From: Lentisphaerota bacterium
GTDB lineage: Bacteria > Verrucomicrobiota > Lentisphaeria > Victivallales > GWF2-50-93
DNA: 9,928 nt
Direction: 5' to 3'
NCBI GenBank assembly: GCA_025360875.1
Contig: JANYBI010000269.1
Coordinates: forward strand, 1 to 9,928
Positions within the stretch are counted from its first letter, which is position 1. Each line of letters begins with the position of its first letter. The position numbers and the translations under genes are program-made. The notes below the pieces were generated by a model that worked only from the letters and a program-made list of their open reading frames with translations, had not been told where the DNA came from and ran no database searches. Shown piece by piece: positions 1-6,432 of this stretch.

Positions 1-2
1 AG

Positions 3-113
3 GAGGTAAAGCGCCAAACGGAAAACTATCGGGACTTCAAGGAGATGAGTCTCGAGCTTGTTGACTTGTCGCTCGAACTGGCTAAATTAACGGATAAAGA
101 GTCTGCTTCTTGA
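3..113 (+). CDS. C-terminal end of an unrecognised protein, cut by the window edge
   Basis: Frame 3 is open from the left edge to a TGA at 111-113 and gives 36 residues ending in LTDKESAS. The segment is charged and probably helical, with leucines and valine at close spacing (MSLELVDLSLELAKL), which would suit a coiled coil or amphipathic helix. I do not recognise a family; the end of a transposase or of a gene-cassette product are possibilities only. An overlapping minus-strand frame (26-217) is less convincing. The attC-like hairpin at 194-272 begins 80 bases after the stop. Too little is visible to assign a function or to be sure it is coding. Confidence 0.35.
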   Translation, partial: EVKRQTENYRDFKEMSLELVDLSLELAKLTDKESAS

Positions 114-193
114 AAGCAAGAAATCGGTACTCTTGAGTAAAATAGGAACCCACTCAAAATGAAAACGAACCATAATTTTGTCTTCTTTTTCAT

Positions 194-272
194 TTCTAAC
201 TTAAAGATCACCTTCATAGGCCGTCTTTAGAATTCGTGTTCGGCCTATGCAGGTGAATCTTTCTGGTTGGAC
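194..272 (+). repeat. Long imperfect hairpin with attC-like flanking boxes
   Basis: The arms at 203-223 and 241-262 are near-perfect inverted repeats of about 21 bases around a 17-base loop. They differ by one mismatch and one extra A in the right arm. The left arm is preceded by TTCTAAC (194-200) and the right arm is followed by GTTGGAC (266-272). The second fits the integron R' box consensus GTTRRRY exactly; the first fits RYYYAAC except at its first base. An imperfect stem with an unpaired base is also how attC sites look. No integrase or second attC site is seen, so a stray attC, the end of another mobile element, or a strong hairpin terminator lacking a T run all remain possible. The hairpin is certain; the attC reading is inference. 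Confidence 0.45.
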
Positions 273-338
273 CCCTGTCTCTTTAGATTAATACTATGGT
301 GTAAAGCTAGACCTTATGTCGCTTTTGCTGGAAATTTA

Positions 339-364
339 CTGTTGTTGTTTGTCAAAGACAACAG
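339..364. repeat. Small hairpin
   Basis: CTGTTGT (339-345) and ACAACAG (358-364) are perfect 7-base inverted repeats around a 12-base loop. No T tract follows, and no function can be assigned. Confidence 0.3.
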
Positions 365-447
365 ATATTTACCAGTTGAGGGTTTACGCTGCAGTAAAAT
401 GGCAGAATTTGATGGAGCGTGTGGCTTTTGCCAGGTATTATCCATGT

Positions 448-495
448 TATGCCACATGTTGCATAATAAGGGAAAATAATTATGTCTGTGGCATA
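448..495. repeat. Two-tier imperfect inverted repeat
   Basis: TATGCCACA (448-456) pairs with TGTGGCATA (487-495) over 9 bases. Inside, CATAAT (462-467) pairs with ATTATG (479-484), so the whole 48 bases can form one stem with an asymmetric internal loop (5 against 2 bases). It lacks attC-like end boxes and a terminator T run. It could be a decayed mobile-element end or a structured RNA, but nothing seen decides between them. Confidence 0.45.
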
Positions 496-529
496 GCTCC
501 GGAAAAAGGGGGTAAAAGACACAGAAGAA

Positions 530-561
530 GTTCGAAAGTTCGAGAGTGCGCAAATGCGGGA
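530..561 (+). repeat. Degenerate 8-base tandem repeat
   Basis: Four consecutive 8-base units can be read: GTTCGAAA, GTTCGAGA, GTGCGCAA and ATGCGGGA. They share the pattern R-T-K-C-G-N-R-A. A related GTGCGGGG occurs at 611-618. The run lies about 80 bases before the first GTAG palindrome and may belong to the same intergenic repeat region. Confidence 0.4.
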
Positions 562-638
562 GTTTTGTTGTGCGTCCGGCTCCGTGCAGAACTACGCCGC
601 GACATGGAAAGTGCGGGGGTTTGGGATTGGAATGTTCA

Positions 639-683
639 GATGTAGAGTTGTCCGTACGCCATAGGCGCACAAGTCACGGACAA
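639..683 (+). repeat. REP-like GTAG palindrome, copy 1 (expanded loop)
   Basis: The head GATGTAG (639-645) is followed by AG and then the stem arm TTGTCCG (647-653 by the spacing of copy 3, read as TTGTCCGT at 648-655 with the next base). The partner ACGGACAA lies at 676-683. The first 17 bases (639-655) are identical to 9708-9724. Unlike the other copies, the loop is about 20 bases and contains its own small stem (CGCC-ATA-GGCG). A GTAG tetranucleotide at the 5' side of an imperfect palindrome is the signature of REP elements mobilised by REP-associated Y1 transposases (RAYTs). No such transposase is in the window. Confidence 0.65.
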
Positions 684-693
684 GTGTAAGAAA

Positions 694-723
694 GAACTCG
701 TCTGGGACAGACGAGACTACATC
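694..723 (-). repeat. REP-like GTAG palindrome, copy 2
   Basis: Read on the minus strand, GATGTAG (723-717) is followed by TC and then a 7-base stem TCGTCTG / CAGACGA with loop TCC. One extra G-C pair can extend the stem to 8 bases (697-704 with 708-715). Head, two-base spacer, stem length and TCC loop match copy 3, while the stem differs at two positions with both partner bases changed. It faces copy 1, so 639-723 is an opposed pair like the paired REP units (BIMEs) of other bacteria. The head lies 53 bases past the stop of the aminotransferase remnant. Confidence 0.7.
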
Positions 724-776
724 GGGAAAGGAATCACAGGTAGGACCACAGTCATTCGGCGGGGCAAGCGCCTGTG

Positions 777-933
777 TCATTTCAGTTTCGAGCAGAATCC
801 GCTGATTCTTTCTATGGTCCGGGTGTCGAAGCCAGGTTCTCCGGCGCAAATGCTGAGGACATCTTCGCCAGCGGCCTTCATCGCTTTGGGCTTTGCCGTT
901 AGAAAGAGTCGCGGACAATTCCAGGCCGCCCAT
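777..933 (-). pseudogene. Collapsed remnant of a class I/II PLP aminotransferase gene
   Basis: From ATG at 933 the frame reads MGGLELSATL, then shifts by one base near 903. It continues as LTAKPKAMK and AGEDVLSICAGEPGFDT to about 822. This matches the N-terminus of aspartate-type aminotransferases (S-x-T-L-x-x-x-A-K-A, then AGEPDFDTP). The next codons give RTIERISGFCSKLK and a TGA at 777-779, which resembles the usual C-terminal end of the same enzymes. About 50 codons remain of the roughly 390 expected, so the middle, including the PLP lysine, is gone. The start lies 26 bases after the ndk stop on the same strand, so the gene was probably once the last member of the tig-clpP-clpX-ndk unit. 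The N-terminal match is clear to me; the C-terminal match is weaker. Confidence 0.65.
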
Positions 934-959
934 TGTTCCGCCGGTATTCTTCAGATCCT

Positions 960-2144
960 TTACTTATATCCCTTCTCAGCCAGAAATTTCCTGATTATCT
1001 TGTTCAGGTTGTTTTCCTGTATTTTTATTATTCCCATTTCCCTCTGTGCATTTTCCGGAGAATCCGAGGCATGTGCGGTGTTCACCATCACATCCTGTCC
1101 GTATTCCCTCCTGATAGTACCGCTGGGAGCCTTGGTGGGATCCGTCGGGCCAAGGACGTCGCGAATCTTCTTGACGGCCTTCTTCCCTTCATATACCAGA
1201 ACCATTGTCTTGACAAGACCCGGATCATTCAACTTGTTCTTCGGGCATTTGTCGGGGCGTATGCCGGACATGAACTCCACGATCTGCGAGAACTGGTCGT
1301 CCGCGAACGGGACACCTATGATCTCCGAAAGCCTGGAGGATGAATTTTCCGGCAGAGCGATTTTGAATTCCGTTTCAAGCAGAGTCTTCGCCTTGTCACC
1401 GATTTTCGGTGCGAGTTTCTCCCTGAGTACGCCCTGTACCGGGCCATAGAATTCAAGGGCTTCTGCGACAGTCATCTGATAGATCTTGGTGGCGATTATC
1501 CTCAGGCCGGTCCTGCTGAACATGTCTATTATGTTCCCCGGCTTTGAACTCGGGTAGCGCCAGTTGTCCGGTTTTATGATCACAAGGGTGCGCTCGATAT
1601 CGGACTTGTCCTCGTATCTTACATCGACAATATTCGGCTGTGTTTCTGTGAAACCCGCAAAGAGCTTGAGCTTTTCCATCGCGAACTCCTGGTCCGGAGG
1701 GAGAAGGACGGCCGGTTCAAAATACCTGAGGCTTCCATCCCTGTCGAATACAAGGTCGGCATAGGTGTCGCGCACTGTTTCCCCTGTGATCCTCATTTCA
1801 CCGGCGGCCCTGGATTCCGGAGAGAGCCTTCCTGCGATAGAGTAAAGCTTTGAACATGCGTTATCACCCTTGAACAGCAGCATCAGCACGCGTCTTTTTG
1901 AACCGTCTTCGCCCGGGGTGAAATTGTTGATCACGTAGTCCGAAAGGAGATCCGCCGCCTTGGATGATACGGATTTCCTCAGGATGGCGGCATATTTTTC
2001 GCTGAGCTCCTTTGTGGGGGTGAGCATCTGCGCGCCCACAAGTTCGAGATCCGTGCGGGAAAGCAGCCTGGCGATCACTCCGCCGGTGCGCGATTTCAGG
2101 ATGGTGTATGGTGTGATCAGGACGTATGATAGTTCTATAGCCAT
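960..2144 (-). CDS. ndk: Double-length nucleoside diphosphate kinase family protein
   Basis: NDK transfers the gamma phosphate of a nucleoside triphosphate to a diphosphate through a phospho-histidine. This 394-residue protein is more than twice the usual 130-150. The second half carries the NDK signature: VIIKPD with Lys191, FSQIVEFMSG (285-294), VYEG (317-320), the G-P-T-D-P to GTIRREYG stretch (332-349), and NTAHASDS with the catalytic histidine at 358. About 50 extra residues lie between Tyr233 and Phe285. The first half repeats the fold in decayed form: YVLITP (7-12) instead of IKPD, FKGDNA (91-96), GRLSPE, then RITGETVRDTYAD (118-130) with no histidine motif. It is thus a probable pseudo-kinase half fused to an intact one. 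The start has a good SD (GGAGG, 10 bases upstream) and lies 70 bases after clpX. Catalytic activity is inferred from the motif; the role of the first half is unknown. Confidence 0.85.
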   Translation of the reverse strand: MAIELSYVLITPYTILKSRTGGVIARLLSRTDLELVGAQMLTPTKELSEKYAAILRKSVSSKAADLLSDYVINNFTPGEDGSKRRVLMLLFKGDNACSKLYSIAGRLSPESRAAGEMRITGETVRDTYADLVFDRDGSLRYFEPAVLLPPDQEFAMEKLKLFAGFTETQPNIVDVRYEDKSDIERTLVIIKPDNWRYPSSKPGNIIDMFSRTGLRIIATKIYQMTVAEALEFYGPVQGVLREKLAPKIGDKAKTLLETEFKIALPENSSSRLSEIIGVPFADDQFSQIVEFMSGIRPDKCPKNKLNDPGLVKTMVLVYEGKKAVKKIRDVLGPTDPTKAPSGTIRREYGQDVMVNTAHASDSPENAQREMGIIKIQENNLNKIIRKFLAEKGYK

Positions 2145-2214
2145 AAAGATATATCCTCCAAAATTAGGTTTTGCACAGGTTTGAAATGACAGCCCCCGGT
2201 TGAAAGCGCCGCGT

Positions 2215-3537
2215 TCAGGCGGTCATACGTTCTTTCGGATGTTCCTTGGACTTCGATTTCTTCTTGAGGACGGGTTCTCCGCCCTTGACGGTATCGGCAG
2301 TTATCACGCATTCTGAAATTTCCGTCTGGGATGGGACCGAATACATGATCTCAAGCATGAGATTCTCGAGAATGGTCCTAAGTCCGCGGGCGCCAGTGCC
2401 TTTGAGGACAGCTTTGTCAGCAAGGGCGGAAAGGGCTTCTTCCTGGAACATGAGCTTCACATTCTCCATCTCCATCAGCTTTATGTACTGCCTGATAAGG
2501 GCATTCTTCGGTTCAGTAAGTATCCGGATCAGATCCTCTTTCTTCAGGGGTGAAAGATCTGTGACCACGGGCAGTCTTCCTATGAATTCGGGAATGAATC
2601 CGAACTTTATGAAATCTTCGGGTTCGGCAAGGCGCAGGATCTCTTCGCTGGTCACCGCTATTTCCTGCTTGCTCTCCTCTTCAAGCTGCCTGAATCCGAG
2701 AACATGCTTTCCAATCCTCCTGCGCACGATCTTGTCGAGTCCGACAAAGGCGCCGCCGCAGATGAACAGTATGTTGGATGTGTCGACCTGTATGAATTCC
2801 TGGTGTGGATGTTTCCTTCCACCCTTGGGAGGTATATTGGCTATCGTACCCTCGAGCATCTTGAGAAGGGCCTGCTGCACTCCTTCGCCAGATACGTCCC
2901 TGGTGATGGAGACGTTTTCAGTCTTTCTGGCGATCTTGTCTATTTCATCTATGTAGACAATTCCTATCTGGGCCTTCTGTACGTCATAGTTTGCGGCCTG
3001 GAGAAGACGCAGGATGATATTTTCAACGTCCTCGCCGACGTATCCGGCCTCGGTCACGGTCGTAGCGTCGGAGATGCTGATCGGAACATCGAGCATGCGG
3101 GCAAGTGTTCTCGCAAGAAGCGTCTTCCCGGAGCCCGTAGGTCCTATGAGAAGCACATTGCTTTTCTCGATCTCGACATCTTCCTCCCTGTTGAATGCGG
3201 TTTTGTTCTTGTGGCAGACAAGGCGCTTGTAGTGGTTGTGCACGGCTACGGAAAGGACTTTTTTCGCATGGTCCTGCCCGATCACATACTTGTCGAGCTC
3301 TTCCTTTGTCTTCTGGGGATTCGGAATCTTAAGCGGCGGGATTACCTGGGGGGCCGCAGCCGCCACCTTCTTGTCGGTCGTCTTGTCCTCATCCTTGTAC
3401 ATTCCCATGCATATCTCAATGCAGTTCCGGCAGATCGTGGAGCCGGACGGGCTGGAAATAAGAGCCCCTACCTTTTCGGCCGGCTGTCCGCAGAACGAAC
3501 ATCTGGTCTTGCTCTGGCTTATTCTTCTATCGTTCAT
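2215..3537 (-). CDS. clpX: ClpX, ATP-dependent unfoldase of the Clp protease
   Basis: ClpX is an AAA+ hexamer that recognises tagged cytoplasmic proteins, unfolds them and threads them into ClpP. All family parts are visible in 440 residues: an N-terminal zinc-binding domain with Cys13, Cys16, Cys36 and Cys39; Walker A GPTGSGKT (132-139); pore loop GYVG (165-168); Walker B IVYIDE (193-198); the RKH loop (241-243); the ClpP-docking loop as LGF (280-282) in place of the commoner IGF; IPEFIGRLPV (315-324); and sensor-2 GARG (382-385). The C-terminus is a lysine-rich tail. The start lies 18 bases after the clpP stop, with only a weak purine-rich SD (AGAAGAA), so translation may depend partly on coupling to clpP. 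Nothing is broken or missing. Confidence 0.98.
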   Translation of the reverse strand: MNDRRISQSKTRCSFCGQPAEKVGALISSPSGSTICRNCIEICMGMYKDEDKTTDKKVAAAAPQVIPPLKIPNPQKTKEELDKYVIGQDHAKKVLSVAVHNHYKRLVCHKNKTAFNREEDVEIEKSNVLLIGPTGSGKTLLARTLARMLDVPISISDATTVTEAGYVGEDVENIILRLLQAANYDVQKAQIGIVYIDEIDKIARKTENVSITRDVSGEGVQQALLKMLEGTIANIPPKGGRKHPHQEFIQVDTSNILFICGGAFVGLDKIVRRRIGKHVLGFRQLEEESKQEIAVTSEEILRLAEPEDFIKFGFIPEFIGRLPVVTDLSPLKKEDLIRILTEPKNALIRQYIKLMEMENVKLMFQEEALSALADKAVLKGTGARGLRTILENLMLEIMYSVPSQTEISECVITADTVKGGEPVLKKKSKSKEHPKERMTA

Positions 3538-3555
3538 AGTTGTTTGTTTCTTCTA

Positions 3556-4140
3556 TTATTTCTTTGTGAAAACATGGTCCACTACGCCGTATGCCTTGGC
3601 TTCATCGGCGGACATGAAGTAGTCTCTTTCAGTGTCGGCGGAAATCTTGGCCAATGTCTGCCCGGTATGAAAGGCCAGTATCCTGTGGAGACTGGCCCTG
3701 AGCCTGAGTATCTCCTTGGCCTGTATGTCGATGTCGGCGGCCGTGCCTTCGGCGCCACCCCATGGCTGGTGGATCATGATCCTGGCGTTGGGAAGCGAAT
3801 ATCTCTTGCCCTTTGTCCCTGCGCAAAGCAGGACAGCACCCATGCTTGAAGCCTGTCCGAGGCAGTAGGTCTTGATCCCGCAGGTCATGATCCTCATGGT
3901 GTCATATATGGCAAGGCCGGCCGTCACTGAACCGCCGGGTGAGTTTATATACATGTCGATATCCTTTTTCGGATCTTCGGACTGGAGGAAGAGAAGCTGG
4001 GCCACTATGAGGTTGGCGACATTGTCGTCGACCGGCGTCCCGAGAAGTATGATCCTGTCCTTGAGAAGGCGGGAATATATGTCATAACCTCTTTCACCCT
4101 GTCCGGTCTGTTCAACGACCATGGGAACAAGCACTGACAT
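3556..4140 (-). CDS. clpP: ClpP, serine protease subunit of the Clp protease
   Basis: ClpP forms a barrel of two seven-subunit rings that degrades proteins delivered by ClpX or other AAA+ partners in the cytoplasm. The 194 residues match the usual length. The catalytic triad is visible: Ser99 in GQASSMGA, His124 in MIHQPWGG, and Asp173 in ERDYFMSADEA. The substrate-binding NSPGGSV (66-72) is intact. The start is supported by an AGGAG SD seven bases upstream (4148-4152 on the plus strand). It follows tig by 26 bases and precedes clpX by 18, the widespread tig-clpP-clpX order, so the three are very probably cotranscribed. Confidence 0.98.
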   Translation of the reverse strand: MSVLVPMVVEQTGQGERGYDIYSRLLKDRIILLGTPVDDNVANLIVAQLLFLQSEDPKKDIDMYINSPGGSVTAGLAIYDTMRIMTCGIKTYCLGQASSMGAVLLCAGTKGKRYSLPNARIMIHQPWGGAEGTAADIDIQAKEILRLRASLHRILAFHTGQTLAKISADTERDYFMSADEAKAYGVVDHVFTKK

Positions 4141-4147
4141 GTTGGAT

Positions 4148-4152
4148 CTCCT
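4148..4152 (-). promoter_or_regulatory. Strong ribosome binding site of clpP
   Basis: AGGAG on the minus strand, 7 bases before the clpP ATG. It fixes that start and contrasts with the weak site of clpX. Confidence 0.8.
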
Positions 4153-4166
4153 GTTTAGAAAATTGT

Positions 4167-5504
4167 TTATTTGGAAGAGTCGGCGTTTTTCACTATGAAT
4201 TCAGTGACTTTCGCCATGAGCATGTCAATATGGAGGTCTTCGATTCCTCCGCTCGCCTCAATCTGGGATCTGAAATCCTTCTCCGTCACTCCGTAGTATC
4301 TGCTGATTCCCTGGATATGGCTGTCGAATTCGGATTGTTCGACGGTGATTTTCTCAGCCTGGGCGATTTTCCTCAGCACGAAATATCTGCGGATCCGTTC
4401 GGTGGCTGATTTCTTGGCCTCGGCGAGGAACCTGTCCTTTTCAGTCTTGAATTTTTCAACGTCGGATTCCTTCTTGACCTCCCTTGAGGCGATAAGCCTG
4501 AATTCCTTCTGCTCCGCCTCGGCAAGCACGGCTGGCGGAAGGGGGAATTCTCCGGCCTCGGCCATTATCTTGTCGAGAGCCTGCTTCCTTGTTTCGCCAT
4601 CAGCCTTCTGCTTTTCCTGGAATTCGATACTCGTCTTGAGCCTTTCGCGCAGTTCGGGCATGTCTTTCGCATTGAGCTTCTTCAGGAGATCCTCGTCCGA
4701 GGAGACAGGAACACGTCTCTGTATCTCCAGGATCTTGATGCTGTATTTTATCTTCCTGCCCGCGATTTCCTTCTCCCTGAAATCGGCCGGGAAATCGGCA
4801 TCGAGAGTGCAGTCATTTCCCACTGAAACCCCCTGGAGGGCCTTGTTCATTCCGGGAATGATCTCGGGATCGGAGAGCCAGGCCCATGTCTCGGCTGTCT
4901 CAAGCAGCTGCTTGAGCTTGACGGCGGATTCCTTTGGGGCCTCGAAGTCGGACTTGTATGATATTTTCACCATGTCGCCCTTGGCGGCAGGTCCGTCGAT
5001 CTTGCTGAAATCCCCGTACATTTCCCTCAGGTTCCTGATTTCGTCGTCAAGCCTGTTGTCTGGAACTTTGATTTCAATCGTGTTGAGCTTGATCCCCTTG
5101 TATTCGGGAATCTTGATTTCGGGCACGATATTGAAGATAATTGTAAAGGAATATTCTTTTCCCGCCTCGAGCTTCTGCGGTTCGGTCTGGGGGAATGTAT
5201 AGCTTGCCACGTCCAGCTTGTCCTTCTCGCCGGAGCTGATCTTCTCAAGCGCGGAAGTATAGAAGTTCTTCATGGTTTCGGCCTCGATCCTGGGGAGGAA
5301 ACGGTTCCTGATGATCGACACTGGCGTCTTGCCGGTCCTGAATCCGGGAACCTGCGTGTATTTCGCAAATTCCTTCACCATCGAGTTTATCTCCCTGTCC
5401 ACGGTCTCGGACGGAACTGTGAATTTGACGCTTTTGACGCAGGGTTCCGAACCGCTGATTTCAATTTTTATCAGATCTTTGAGGTCTTGTTCTTTTGAAG
5501 TCAT
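4167..5504 (-). CDS. tig: Trigger factor, ribosome-associated chaperone
   Basis: Trigger factor binds near the ribosome exit tunnel (via L23) and shields new chains. The 445 residues fit the family. The ribosome-docking signature GFRTGKTP is at 54-61. A divergent FKBP-like prolyl isomerase domain lies at about 172-265 (GDMVKISY at the start, IIPGMNKAL and VGNDCTLDADFP within). The rest is the helical chaperone arm domain, rich in Lys, Glu and Arg. The start has AGGA about 12 bases upstream, a little far. It is the first gene of the minus-strand unit, so its promoter must lie in 5505-5782. The FKBP part is degenerate, so isomerase activity is uncertain. Confidence 0.95.
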   Translation of the reverse strand: MTSKEQDLKDLIKIEISGSEPCVKSVKFTVPSETVDREINSMVKEFAKYTQVPGFRTGKTPVSIIRNRFLPRIEAETMKNFYTSALEKISSGEKDKLDVASYTFPQTEPQKLEAGKEYSFTIIFNIVPEIKIPEYKGIKLNTIEIKVPDNRLDDEIRNLREMYGDFSKIDGPAAKGDMVKISYKSDFEAPKESAVKLKQLLETAETWAWLSDPEIIPGMNKALQGVSVGNDCTLDADFPADFREKEIAGRKIKYSIKILEIQRRVPVSSDEDLLKKLNAKDMPELRERLKTSIEFQEKQKADGETRKQALDKIMAEAGEFPLPPAVLAEAEQKEFRLIASREVKKESDVEKFKTEKDRFLAEAKKSATERIRRYFVLRKIAQAEKITVEQSEFDSHIQGISRYYGVTEKDFRSQIEASGGIEDLHIDMLMAKVTEFIVKNADSSK

Positions 5505-5707
5505 GTAATTTTTGATTCCTATGCTATTCTATAAGTTGTTTTACATTAATGGAAAATAACGCTGGATTAGTACATATTCCAAATAAACATGTTACCGGGT
5601 TAAAATTCCAAAAGCCCGTAATATATCGCAGGTCCGCATACATTCCAGTAGCTTTGGACAAGGTTTTGTATAAAAAACAGGGATTTTCATTTTTTTTCAT
5701 TTTTTTT

Positions 5708-5736
5708 TTGACAATTATGTTCTGTAAAGATATATT
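5708..5736 (+). promoter_or_regulatory. Sigma-70-type promoter of the FHA-ftsH unit
   Basis: TTGACA (5708-5713) and TATATT (5731-5736) are separated by exactly 17 bases, close to the sigma-70 consensus. Thymine tracts lie immediately upstream (about 5691-5709) and could act as an UP-like element or bend the DNA. The start of transcription would be near 5743, leaving a leader of about 40 bases. The whole divergent region 5505-5782 is AT-rich. It must also hold the tig promoter, for which I see only weak candidates on the minus strand. Confidence 0.75.
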
Positions 5737-5782
5737 TCCCCTTTATTTGCGATAAAAATATTTAATTAGGGTGCATAAAATA

Positions 5783-6352
5783 ATGGCCGGAGTACCTAAA
5801 TTAATAATCCTGTCGGAACAGTTCAGGGGCAAAAGCTTTGAGCTGATCAATGACAAATATTCAGTTGGCCGGGTGGATCAGCGGGAAATCTGCATCAAGG
5901 ATCCGACGGTAAGCACCTACCATTGTGAATTCATAAAGAAAGGCGCCACCTATACCATAAAGGACTGCCAGAGCACGAACGGAACACGGGTCAACAATAT
6001 TCCGATCACAGGCGAGCAGGATCTCCAGAGCAGCGACATCCTGCAGGTTGGCGGCGTCGAGATACTCTACGACTGCGAGGATAAGACTGTGACTACCGCC
6101 CTGAAGACGCAGACTGGTATCAATCTCCAGGGCGCGCAGGTCGGCATATCCACTGTAAAGGAAATGAGCAACTTCTCCCCTTTCGCATCGAGCAAGAGAG
6201 GTGCGAAAAGCCAGAAGCTCATGATAGTCATCGTTGCGCTTCTCATCATTGTCATCCTGGCCCTTCTCGGATACCTCGTCAAGCTGATGTTCTTCAAAGC
6301 AGAACAGCCGAAGACGGAGATTCCGAAACAGTACGAGCAGGTTCAGACGTGA
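5783..6352 (+). CDS. FHA-domain protein with a C-terminal membrane anchor
   Basis: FHA domains bind phosphothreonine peptides. Residues 1-100 form one FHA domain with its key residues: Gly29-Arg30 in SVGR, Ser44 and His47 in VSTYHCEF, and STNGTRVN (64-71). A linker of about 45 residues follows, then one hydrophobic helix (about 146-170, rich in Ile, Leu and Val) and a short polar tail. With no signal peptide, the FHA domain should face the cytoplasm and the protein be tail-anchored in the inner membrane. ATG at 5783 is preferred over GTG at 5771, because AGGG (5768-5771) then lies 11 bases upstream and MAGVPKLIIL begins the first strand naturally. It is the first gene of the unit with ftsH. 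A Ser/Thr kinase partner is implied but not seen here. Confidence 0.9.
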   Translation: MAGVPKLIILSEQFRGKSFELINDKYSVGRVDQREICIKDPTVSTYHCEFIKKGATYTIKDCQSTNGTRVNNIPITGEQDLQSSDILQVGGVEILYDCEDKTVTTALKTQTGINLQGAQVGISTVKEMSNFSPFASSKRGAKSQKLMIVIVALLIIVILALLGYLVKLMFFKAEQPKTEIPKQYEQVQT

Positions 6353-6432
6353 CAGACTGATTTCATCCCTCCTCGAGGAATCGGCAGTCAGGACGATATT
6401 TGTTTTCTTCACCATTAACCCCGGTAATATTT

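Larger units (their letters stand above)
114..776. other. 663-base gene-poor region rich in inverted repeats
   Basis: No reading frame here looks like a real protein. Open frames on both strands (for example 314-670 minus and 316-645 plus) overlap each other, run through palindromes and show no recognisable motif. The region instead holds a long hairpin (203-262), a small one (339-364), another long imperfect one (448-495), an 8-base degenerate tandem run (530-561) and two opposed GTAG palindromes (639-723). It appears to be an intergenic or decayed accessory stretch between the left-edge frame and the end of the aminotransferase remnant. Confidence 0.7.

Noticed and set aside
26..217. Minus-strand 63-residue frame with a lipoprotein-like start
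   Set aside because: The N-terminus is hydrophobic by AT-rich composition and the lipobox is poor. Its start lies within a hairpin arm and its second half is the reverse of the left-edge plus-strand frame.
314..670. Opposed frames of 118 (minus) and 109 (plus) residues
   Set aside because: They overlap each other, cross several palindromes, have no recognisable motif or SD, and are rich in Cys, Arg and Asn in a way typical of chance translation.
735..776. CACAGG/CCTGTG inverted repeat just after the remnant's stop as a terminator
   Set aside because: The stem is six bases with a 30-base loop and no T run on either strand, and it competes with a GGCG/CGCC pairing that overlaps it.
592..933. 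113-residue minus-strand frame taken as one intact small protein
   Set aside because: It begins in the aminotransferase remnant, leaves the family frame at the shift near 903, and then translates through the GTAG palindromes, so it is a chance frame over a pseudogene.
3535..3537. LGF instead of IGF in the ClpX docking loop as a sign of altered ClpP binding
   Set aside because: Related hydrophobic variants of this loop occur in normal ClpX proteins, so it is not informative by itself.
2704..3849. 381-residue plus-strand frame across clpX and clpP
   Set aside because: It is a shadow of two certain genes on the other strand and contains no recognisable domain.
5549..5755. 68-residue plus-strand frame in the divergent promoter region
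   Set aside because: No SD, AT-rich chance composition, and it runs over the promoter and thymine tracts.
6370..6379. Palindrome TCCTCGAGGA between the FHA gene and ftsH as an operator or terminator
   Set aside because: Ten bases with no loop, T run or promoter nearby; likely chance.
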